Assembly (NCBI GenBank): GCA_002733485.1
Contig: NVVU01000031.1
Location: 23,837 to 32,407, forward strand
Direction: 5' to 3'
Source of the DNA: Robiginitomaculum sp.
Lineage (GTDB): Bacteria; Pseudomonadota; Alphaproteobacteria; Caulobacterales; Maricaulaceae
DNA: 8,571 nucleotides
This document shows positions 1 through 4,448 of the stretch, one piece after another. The stretch's first letter is position 1; the number at the start of each line of letters is the position of its first letter. Position numbers and translations under genes: made by a program. Under the pieces are notes generated by a model. That model searched no databases and was not told where the DNA came from. It worked only from the letters and a program-made list of their open reading frames with translations.

Positions 1-595
1 CTTCGCGGGTATGTTCGGTTTCCTGGGTGACCCCGCCGGGCATGGAGGGGATCTGGATCAACAAGGTGGCCAGGCCGTGTACAGCAGCCCAAACCGCTTT
101 TCCGGCCAGGGCCAGATTCATGTCTCGAAAAACACCTTCGTTCATGCCCTTTGCAATCATGTTTTCCAATTGTTCGGCGGCTGCATACCCGAATGTACCT
201 TCAGTTGGCGTACTGTCATCATCCATACTGGTATAGGCCATTATATATGTATTGGGTTCTTCCAGCGCGGTTTCGATATAGGCGCGGCCACACGCCTCGA
301 TAAGTTCTCTGGTTGTACCGCTGCCATGCGTGGCCTCGTTCATGCGCTTTAACAGGCGTTCGAAGAACTGTTCGCGCACGGCCTCAAACAGATCATCTTT
401 GGAGGCAAAATACTTATACAGCGCCGCCGGCGAATAATCGATGGCTTCGGCAAGGCGACGCATGGATAGGCCGGCCTCCCCGTCTTTGGTAAAGATCGCC
501 TGAGCGGCGGCAATGATCGCCTCGCGCATTTTTTCCCGTCGCCGTTCTGCCGGTGTGGCGCAACAACACTGAGGGTCCATTTCTACACTACTCAT
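1..595 (-). CDS. TetR/AcrR-family transcriptional regulator, WHG-type C-terminal domain (C-terminus cut by window edge)
   Basis: Predicted DNA-binding repressor that probably controls itself and the divergent nitroreductase. The open frame starts at the ATG at 595-593 and gives 198 residues without a stop before the window ends, so the C-terminus is missing. Residues 20-65 form the TetR helix-turn-helix: the recognition segment is LSMRRLAEAIDYSPAALYKYF, followed by ASKDDLFEAV. Residues 168-175 (VWAAVHGL) carry the W-HG signature typical of the TetR 'WHG' ligand-binding domain. An AAGGAG lies 12 bases upstream of the ATG, a rather long spacing; Met6 or Met23 are possible later starts. Residues 10-12 are three consecutive cysteines (PQCCCATP) just before the DNA-binding domain, and Cys102 is the only other cysteine seen. 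The ligand cannot be read from sequence. The family assignment is firm; the role in redox or metal sensing is only inferred. Confidence 0.93.
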   Translation of the reverse strand, partial: MSSVEMDPQCCCATPAERRREKMREAIIAAAQAIFTKDGEAGLSMRRLAEAIDYSPAALYKYFASKDDLFEAVREQFFERLLKRMNEATHGSGTTRELIEACGRAYIETALEEPNTYIMAYTSMDDDSTPTEGTFGYAAAEQLENMIAKGMNEGVFRDMNLALAGKAVWAAVHGLATLLIQIPSMPGGVTQETEHTRE

Positions 596-628
596 ATTGA
601 CCCCAAACTCCTTTTTGCCTTGCTAAAA

Positions 629-648
629 TGCAAAAGCCCCCTTTTGCA
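629..648. repeat. Inverted repeat with 8-bp arms and 4-base loop
   Basis: TGCAAAAG-CCCC-CTTTTGCA has perfect 8-bp arms (629-636 and 641-648). If the tetR promoter is placed correctly, transcription on the minus strand would begin near 646-648, so this element would form a stem-loop with a GGGG loop at the very 5' end of the tetR mRNA. It could instead be a second protein-binding site: its centre lies about 22 bp, roughly two helical turns, from the centre of the 654-668 palindrome. It lacks a following T-run on either strand, so it is not a convincing terminator. Confidence 0.55.
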
Positions 649-652
649 ATTG

Positions 653-682
653 TATATAGGACCTATATGCCTGTGACGTCAA
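653..682 (-). promoter_or_regulatory. Predicted sigma-70-type promoter of the tetR-family gene
   Basis: On the minus strand TTGACG (682-677) is followed by a 17-base spacer and CTATAT (659-654), or an 18-base spacer and TATATA (658-653). The -35 box matches TTGACA at five of six positions. The -10 box lies inside the palindrome at 654-668, so a repressor bound there would block the promoter, as in ordinary TetR autoregulation. I find no equally good promoter for the plus-strand nitroreductase gene. No experiment supports these boxes. Confidence 0.5.
654..668. promoter_or_regulatory. Perfect 15-bp palindrome, candidate TetR-family operator
   Basis: ATATAGG-A-CCTATAT is a perfect inverted repeat with 7-bp arms around one central base, placed between two divergent genes. 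Size, symmetry and position fit a TetR-family operator. It overlaps the predicted -10 box of the regulator gene and lies 33 bases before the nitroreductase ATG, so one bound dimer could repress both directions. The site is directly visible; its use as an operator is inferred. Confidence 0.65.
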
Positions 683-701
683 AGATTCGACTAAAGGTAA
701 C

Positions 702-1334
702 ATGATGATCGCATATCCCGAAGCCCCGGCGGCAGATGCCATGTTGGCGGCCAGCCAATCCAACGAACATATGCTGGCCTTTTTAAACGCACGCCGGTCT
801 TTCCCGGCGGCGGCGTTAAAAGAACCTGGCCCAAACCCTGAAGAGGTTTCGCAGATCGTGCGTATGGCCATGCGGGTGCCGGATCATCGTCGGCTTGCCC
901 CCTGGCGGGTGATAGTTTTTGGAGGTGAGGCCCGGGCCGACGCCGGTGAGGTGTTTGCCGCCCGGCATCTGGAACTAAACCCCAATGCCACCTTGGAGGA
1001 ACTGGATCGTGAGCGCCGCCGGTTTTGTTGCGCGCCATTGGTCATCGCGGTGATTTCCAACCCGGACGGGAGCCACAAAACCCCGGTATGGGAGCAGGAA
1101 TTATCGGTGGGCGCCCTGTGTTTCAATCTGTTGCTGGTCGCCAATGCGGCCGGGTGGGCTGGCACATGGCTGACCGGGTGGATGGCGTTTGACCGCCAGA
1201 TTTCCCGTGAATTCGGTTTGCACGACCACGAACGCTTTGCCGGGTTTATTCATCTGGGCACCGCGAAGGAAAAAGTCAAAGAGCGCCCACGGCCGACTAC
1301 CGAATCCTTGCTTAGCTATTGGCCCGGAAAATAA
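702..1334 (+). CDS. Nitroreductase family protein, YdjA-like
   Basis: Predicted cytoplasmic FMN-dependent NAD(P)H oxidoreductase of 210 residues that would reduce nitro groups, quinones or similar electrophiles; the natural substrate is unknown. The YdjA-type pattern is clear: RRS at 31-33 (FMN phosphate contact), VPDHRRLAPWRVIVF at 59-73, TPVWEQELSVGALCFNLLL at 127-145 (helix at the dimer and FMN site), GWAGTWLTGW at 151-160 and GFIHLGTA at 181-188. About 28 residues precede the conserved core, slightly more than in compact homologues. ATGATG at 702-707 gives two adjacent starts; AAAGG at 693-697 is 4 bases before the first and 7 before the second, so the second may be used. Met24 is a further possibility. 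The gene is divergent from the tetR gene, which suggests inducible expression. Cys109-Cys110 lie just before the central strand. Family confident, substrate not. Confidence 0.92.
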   Translation: MMIAYPEAPAADAMLAASQSNEHMLAFLNARRSFPAAALKEPGPNPEEVSQIVRMAMRVPDHRRLAPWRVIVFGGEARADAGEVFAARHLELNPNATLEELDRERRRFCCAPLVIAVISNPDGSHKTPVWEQELSVGALCFNLLLVANAAGWAGTWLTGWMAFDRQISREFGLHDHERFAGFIHLGTAKEKVKERPRPTTESLLSYWPGK

Positions 1335-1351
1335 CTTCTGCGTCATCTATC

Positions 1352-1380
1352 TTGCCATCGCTTTGTAACCCAACTACATT
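1352..1380 (+). promoter_or_regulatory. Predicted sigma-70-type promoter for the small membrane protein gene
   Basis: TTGCCA (1352-1357), a 17-base spacer and TACATT (1375-1380) lie between the nitroreductase stop and the next gene. Start of transcription near 1387 would give a leader of about 20 bases that begins just before the strong purine-rich ribosome site GAGGAGAAGG at 1395-1404. This suggests the small gene can be transcribed independently of the nitroreductase. Predicted from sequence only. Confidence 0.45.
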
Positions 1381-1406
1381 TCCGGGGCAGGGGAGAGGAG
1401 AAGGTA

Positions 1407-1682
1407 ATGGATTTTGAACCTCTCGATTTTGATAACGAGACGCGCAGCGAAGCCATAGCCCGCAAGGCCAGAGTGGCTGGCGGCGTGGTATTAATTGCGG
1501 TAGGTTTGCCGCTGATCCCGTTTCCCATACCCATTGGTGGCATTGTAACGGCCAGTGGTGTGGTGGTGCTGGTGCGAAATTCCCGCCGGGCGCGGCGCAC
1601 CATGGGCAGTTTTCTGGCCCGCTATCCCAAAACCGGCAAGCATATTCGGGGCTTTTTCGCCAAAACCCGAAAGAAAAACTAG
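1407..1682 (+). CDS. Small basic membrane protein, possibly PGPGW-like (function unknown)
   Basis: A 91-residue protein with an acidic N-terminus (residues 1-11), a hydrophobic stretch at 23-56 and a strongly basic C-terminal tail (RNSRRARR at 57-64, KTRKKN at the end). The hydrophobic stretch is split by the proline-glycine turn GLPLIPFPIPIGG (33-45), which suggests two short membrane helices forming a hairpin with both ends in the cytoplasm, as the positive charges predict. This outline recalls the small 'PGPGW' putative transmembrane proteins, but the exact motif is absent, so the family link is tentative. The start is well supported by GAGGAGAAGG ending two bases before the ATG. It has its own promoter-like sequence and is followed ten bases after the stop by a terminator hairpin. 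I do not recognise a specific function. Confidence 0.8.
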   Translation: MDFEPLDFDNETRSEAIARKARVAGGVVLIAVGLPLIPFPIPIGGIVTASGVVVLVRNSRRARRTMGSFLARYPKTGKHIRGFFAKTRKKN

Positions 1683-1691
1683 CCAAATAAA

Positions 1692-1720
1692 AAAACCGCC
1701 CCAAAATTACGGGCGGTTTT
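1692..1720. terminator. Bidirectional intrinsic terminator between convergent transcription units
   Basis: AAAACCGCCC (1692-1701) and GGGCGGTTTT (1711-1720) form a perfect 10-bp stem with a 9-base loop. On the minus strand the stem is followed by a long T-rich run (complement of 1684-1695), making a strong terminator for the F0 operon, whose last stop codon is 31 bases upstream. On the plus strand the stem ends in TTTT followed by C, a weaker but usable terminator for the small membrane protein gene, whose stop codon lies 10 bases before. Confidence 0.9.
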
Positions 1721-1750
1721 CTCGTCATGTATGTGATAAAAGCGTGTAGG

Positions 1751-2302
1751 CTATTGCAGGCTTTTTCCTAGTTCTTCAATGCTTTCATTGACCAGCTTAC
1801 TTTGCGCAGGCTTGCTCAGAGACTCTTCCAAAGCAATTTTTGTGGTCGCAGAGGCCAGGCCAGCCGCATGGGCGCGAACATCCGCTGCGGCGCGGGTTTC
1901 TGCCTGTGCAATTTTGCGTGTGGCCGCTTCGGCGCGCCGTTGCAGCATATCTTGCAGTTTTTCACGGGCGTCGCGGGCAAACAGCTCTGCCTCGTGCTTG
2001 GCCTGGGTAATAATATCTTCGGCTTCCTTTTCCGCCTCGCGTTGGCGGCGCTCGTAAGAGGCCAGCAATTCCTGGGCTTCTTCGCGCAAGAGCCGGGCAT
2101 CGTCCAGCTCTTTACGAATGGCGTCGGCCCTCTCATCGAGCGATTTGGTAACCAGCGCCGGAACCTTTTTCCACAGGACCAGTGCCACCAGAATCGCCAG
2201 TGAAAAAAACACCCACAGCCGTGGATCGGCAAAATCAATCAACCCGGTTGCTGCATCATCCATTTTTGATGTGTTCAGGAGAAAAAAGCTAATCAGGCTC
2301 AT
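1751..2302 (-). CDS. atpF: F0F1 ATP synthase subunit b
   Basis: Peripheral-stalk subunit of ATP synthase that links membrane subunit a to F1 and resists rotor torque. The 183 residues have one N-terminal membrane helix (about 29-45, LWVFFSLAILVALVLWKKV) followed by a long charged, alanine-rich helix (50-155) that forms the right-handed coiled coil with b', and a short C-terminal part that should contact delta. The ATG at 2302-2300 overlaps the TGA of the upstream b' gene as ATGA, pointing to translational coupling, and GGGAG lies 9 bases upstream. Met14 (2263) is an alternative but has no ribosome site. It is the last gene of the F0 operon and is followed by a terminator. I assign b rather than b' from gene order and from the DPRLWVFFSLAIL segment, typical of alphaproteobacterial b. 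Confidence 0.95.
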   Translation of the reverse strand: MSLISFFLLNTSKMDDAATGLIDFADPRLWVFFSLAILVALVLWKKVPALVTKSLDERADAIRKELDDARLLREEAQELLASYERRQREAEKEAEDIITQAKHEAELFARDAREKLQDMLQRRAEAATRKIAQAETRAAADVRAHAAGLASATTKIALEESLSKPAQSKLVNESIEELGKSLQ

Positions 2303-2889
2303 AAGGCTGCGCTCCCGGCACGGGCGGTATCCAGCGCCTTTTGCAGTTTTTTGGGGTCTGTCTTGATGTTACCAAGGGCGGTGACCATGTCGGCGGCTAC
2401 ATCCAGGGCAATCTCTTCAACATGCTTCATGGCTTCGGCGCGGGCCTTGGCGATCTGTTTTTCAGCCTTGGCCGCAGACTTGTCCAGTTCCGCTTCTTGC
2501 GTCGCGGTTTCCTTGGCCAGCTGCTCGTCCAGGGCCGCCCGGTTTTCGGCAGCAATAAAGCTGGCTTTGGCCCGGGCATCGGCAAGGTTTTTGTCATATG
2601 CCAACATGGCCGCATCGGCCTCGGCCTTTTTACGGGCTGCCATGTCCAGATCATCCGCAATACGATCTTTGCGTTCTTCTATGGCCCCGCCAATGCGCGG
2701 GATCAGATACCGGTCTAGCGCCAGGTATAAAAGCACAAAAGCAATGGCCAGCCAGAAAATCTGGCTGGGGAATGTGGAAAAGTCGAGCTGTGGCATACCG
2801 CCAGACGTATGCTCTACTGCCACCACGATCTTTCCGGGGGCTTCAACGGCATGTTCTGCCGCTTTGCCGGTATCGAAAAACACAATCAT
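2299..2889 (-). CDS. atpF': F0F1 ATP synthase subunit b'
   Basis: Second peripheral-stalk subunit, found in alphaproteobacteria and phototrophs, where b and b' replace the b homodimer. The 196 residues start with about 31 poorly conserved residues, then MPQLDFSTFPSQIFWL (32-47), which is characteristic of b', a membrane helix (42-59, ending ALDRYLIPRI) and a long charged helix (65-170) for pairing with b. The start at 2889 has only a weak ribosome site (GGAT). Met32 (2796) is a plausible alternative that would begin right at the conserved segment, but N-terminal extensions are common in this family, so I keep the longer form. It sits 33 bases after atpE and overlaps atpF by 4 bases (ATGA). 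Also annotated as atpG or atpX in some genomes. Confidence 0.94.
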   Translation of the reverse strand: MIVFFDTGKAAEHAVEAPGKIVVAVEHTSGGMPQLDFSTFPSQIFWLAIAFVLLYLALDRYLIPRIGGAIEERKDRIADDLDMAARKKAEADAAMLAYDKNLADARAKASFIAAENRAALDEQLAKETATQEAELDKSAAKAEKQIAKARAEAMKHVEEIALDVAADMVTALGNIKTDPKKLQKALDTARAGSAAL

Positions 2890-2922
2890 CTCATCATCCG
2901 ATGCGTTTAATAGGGATAGGCC

Positions 2923-3150
2923 CTAAAATACGAACAGGAGGAGCATGCCCATCACAAAGCCCAAAAGGCCGGTGAATTCTGCCAGGGCAAAACCGATGAG
3001 CAGGTTGGTAAACTGTCCTGCGGCGGCCGATGGGTTGCGAAGGGCGCCTTGCAAATAAGCACCAAAAATTGTGCCGATGCCGACGCCGGCGCCTGCAAGA
3101 GCGATACAGGCAAGGCCGGCACCGATAAGTTTAGCTGCTGCTGGTTCCAT
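2923..3150 (-). CDS. atpE: F0F1 ATP synthase subunit c (proteolipid)
   Basis: Forms the membrane rotor ring that carries protons. The 75 residues make a helical hairpin: helix 1 (about 8-33) has the tight-packing GAGVGIG run (20-26), the polar loop has the conserved RNP (38-40), and helix 2 (47-75) has the proton-carrying Glu58 in FALAEFTGLLGF. I see no sodium-type ligand set, so it should be proton-specific. The frame is open from 3183, but I place the start at 3150 because MEPAAAKLIGAGLA matches the family N-terminus and GGAGAAG (3161-3155) lies 4 bases upstream; the longer version would add 11 basic residues. The 42-base leader between atpB and atpE is T-rich with a strong ribosome site, consistent with the high translation this multi-copy subunit needs. 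Confidence 0.97.
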   Translation of the reverse strand: MEPAAAKLIGAGLACIALAGAGVGIGTIFGAYLQGALRNPSAAAGQFTNLLIGFALAEFTGLLGFVMGMLLLFVF

Positions 3151-3180
3151 TATTCTTCTCCGAAAATAACCAGTGAAATC
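3151..3180 (-). promoter_or_regulatory. Strong ribosome-binding site and T-rich leader of atpE
   Basis: The minus-strand leader contains GGAGAAG (3161-3155) preceded by T-rich sequence (about 3190-3162). It decides the atpE start at 3150 over the upstream in-frame ATG at 3183. U-rich leaders that enhance atpE translation are known from E. coli; that this one works the same way is an inference. The site is stronger than those before the neighbouring atpF' and atpI genes, fitting the need for many c subunits per complex. Confidence 0.5.
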
Positions 3181-3192
3181 CAAAAAGTTCAG

Positions 3193-3939
3193 TTAGTGAC
3201 CAATATGTTCGGCCGAGACATCGCTAAGATAAATGCACGACAACAGGGCAAACACATAGGCTTGCAAAAATGCAATGAGGAATTCCAGACCGACCACGGC
3301 GGTATTGGTCAGGAAAGGGAGTATGGCCAGAACGCTGAACGCCCCGGCACTGCCCAGCATAATAACAAAGCTGGCAAAAACCTTCATCAGCGCGTGGCCG
3401 GCCATCATGTTGGCAAACAGCCGGATAGCCAGACTGAACGGGCGCGCCAGGAATGAAATGATCTCGATCGGTACAATGACAAAATAGAGCGCCAGCGGCA
3501 GGCCAGAGGGCGCAAACAGTTTAAAGAATTTAAAACCGTGCTTCAAAAACCCGTAAATGACCACTACGCTGATCACCATTAAAGAGAGCGCACCGGTCAC
3601 CGCAATGTGGCTGGTGACAGTAAAGAAGTATGGGAACATGCCCAATAGATTGCTGGTCAGAACAAAGGCAAAAATGCTGAAAATCAGCGGGAAGAATTTG
3701 AACCCTTCCTGCCCCATGGTCGAGCGCACCATTTGCGCTACAAATTCATAGAACAGCTCGGTCAGCGATTGCATGCGGCCAGGGACCAGTGCGCGCTTGC
3801 GCGAGCCAAAACCTAAAAAGCCCACGACCAGCGCTACCGCCAACAGGGCGAAAAACGATGAATTGGTAAACGACAGATCCACCCCAAAAAGGTGAAACTC
3901 GCCGTAACGCTCAATATTAAACTGGTGAAGCGGATCCAC
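3193..3939 (-). CDS. atpB: F0F1 ATP synthase subunit a
   Basis: Stator channel subunit that passes protons to and from the c-ring. The 248 residues begin with MDPLHQF, the family's typical N-terminus, and contain five to six hydrophobic helices. Conserved marks include TSNLLGMFPYFF (95-106), the long helix with the essential arginine Arg173 in SLAIRLFANMMAGH (169-182), and GLEFLIAFLQAYVFALL (217-233) with Glu219 and Gln226, known to line the proton half-channels. Length is normal for the family. The start codon is GTG at 3939-3937, with AAGGG at 3954-3950 ten bases upstream; the nearby ATG at 3947 is out of frame and runs at once into a stop. It lies 44 bases after atpI and 42 bases before atpE. 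Confidence 0.97.
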   Translation of the reverse strand: MDPLHQFNIERYGEFHLFGVDLSFTNSSFFALLAVALVVGFLGFGSRKRALVPGRMQSLTELFYEFVAQMVRSTMGQEGFKFFPLIFSIFAFVLTSNLLGMFPYFFTVTSHIAVTGALSLMVISVVVIYGFLKHGFKFFKLFAPSGLPLALYFVIVPIEIISFLARPFSLAIRLFANMMAGHALMKVFASFVIMLGSAGAFSVLAILPFLTNTAVVGLEFLIAFLQAYVFALLSCIYLSDVSAEHIGH

Positions 3940-3983
3940 TAGCCCATTTCCCTTAATTTCGCGCCGCCAAAAAGCCGCCGCGT

Positions 3984-4319
3984 TCAGCCCGTCTTGTCGT
4001 CCTCACCATCCCGCTTCGCGTGCATACGCTCAGCAGAACGGATCATATTTCTCATCCCGGCGGCAAAGCCCAAAAAGATGCCTGCCACCATGATCCAAGG
4101 CAAGGTGCCAAGCATCCGGTCGGCCATATAGCCCAAACCTGTGCCCACGGCCAGTGCTGCTAGCATTTCAACTGCAATTCGAAAACCGCCGCCCAGTGCC
4201 GAGGTCGCCGTGCGCCGTATTTCCTGCTCGATCTTGGCCTGGCGACGTTCGACTTCCAGTCGGGCGGCAAGGCGTTCAAGTTCATCGGAGGCTTTGGGCA
4301 GATCGTCTTCATCGGTCAT
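3984..4319 (-). CDS. atpI: AtpI family protein, F0 assembly factor
   Basis: Small membrane protein that heads F0 operons; in other bacteria AtpI helps assemble the c-ring or bind ions, and is not a permanent part of the enzyme. The 111 residues have a charged N-terminal helix (about 1-38, rich in Glu and Arg), then two membrane helices: 46-69 (GFRIAVEMLAALAVGTGLGYM then ADRMLG) and 72-90 (LPWIMVAGIFLGFAAGM). A basic-acidic tail with KRDGEDDKTG ends the protein. The GLGYMADRMLGTLPWIMVAGIFLG arrangement is typical of the alphaproteobacterial AtpI family. The ATG at 4319 has no clear Shine-Dalgarno sequence, so it may be translated at a low level, consistent with an assembly role. First gene of the operon, downstream of the promoter at 4367-4395. 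Confidence 0.92.
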   Translation of the reverse strand: MTDEDDLPKASDELERLAARLEVERRQAKIEQEIRRTATSALGGGFRIAVEMLAALAVGTGLGYMADRMLGTLPWIMVAGIFLGFAAGMRNMIRSAERMHAKRDGEDDKTG

Positions 4320-4361
4320 CAGGCTTGGCTTTCACGGTGCAGGGAAAACGCCCAGGATCGC

Positions 4362-4380
4362 GGCGCAATCTATCTGCGCC
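4362..4380. repeat. Inverted repeat GGCGCA-N7-TGCGCC over the F0 promoter -10 box
   Basis: Perfect 6-bp arms at 4362-4367 and 4375-4380 flank a 7-base centre. The element covers the predicted -10 box of the F0 promoter, where a bound dimeric protein would block RNA polymerase. It could also be a chance repeat in GC-rich sequence. No regulator can be named. Confidence 0.35.
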
Positions 4381-4395
4381 CTATCCCCAAGTCAA
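4367..4395 (-). promoter_or_regulatory. Predicted sigma-70-type promoter of the F0 operon
   Basis: On the minus strand TTGACT (4395-4390), an exact 17-base spacer and TAGATT (4372-4367) form a good housekeeping promoter, placing the transcription start near 4360 with a leader of about 40 bases before atpI. It lies in the smc-atpI gap, so the F0 genes can be transcribed apart from smc. Prediction only; readthrough from smc is also possible because I see no terminator there. Confidence 0.65.
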
Positions 4396-4422
4396 GGCGT
4401 GTTTGTTGTATGTAACGTATTG

Positions 4423-4447
4423 ATAATTATATATAAAATATATTTAT
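4423..4447. other. AT-only tract of 25 bases upstream of the F0 promoter
   Basis: Positions 4423-4447 contain only A and T, in striking contrast to the GC-rich surroundings, and include the palindrome AAATATATTT (4436-4445). The tract begins directly after the smc stop codon and ends about 27 bases upstream of the F0 -35 box. It could act as an upstream activating or nucleoid-protein binding element, or help end smc transcription, but no GC stem precedes a T-run in the way of a standard terminator. Confidence 0.5.
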
Positions 4448-4448
4448 G

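Noticed and set aside
11..352. Plus-strand open frame of 113 codons opposite the tetR gene
   Set aside because: It is antisense to the TetR reading frame, whose helix-turn-helix and WHG motif are clear, and its product resembles no family I know.
674..681. TGACGTCA palindrome in the tetR-nitroreductase gap
   Set aside because: Eight-base self-complementary sequence that overlaps the predicted -35 box; too short to call a site without comparison, and the longer palindromes nearby explain the region better.
684..688. GATTC, a CcrM-type GANTC methylation site in the divergent promoter region
   Set aside because: GANTC sites occur in promoters of alphaproteobacteria under cell-cycle control, but one site in 100 bases is near chance and no other cell-cycle signal is present.
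2351..2926. Plus-strand open frame of 191 codons opposite atpF'
   Set aside because: Low-complexity Ser/Ala shadow of the alanine- and glutamate-rich b' helix; no independent ribosome site or family resemblance.
3151..3183. Eleven-residue N-terminal extension of atpE from the ATG at 3183
   Set aside because: Residues DFTGYFRRRI do not fit subunit c, the ATG at 3150 has a strong ribosome site and the family-typical MEPAAAKLIGAG start.
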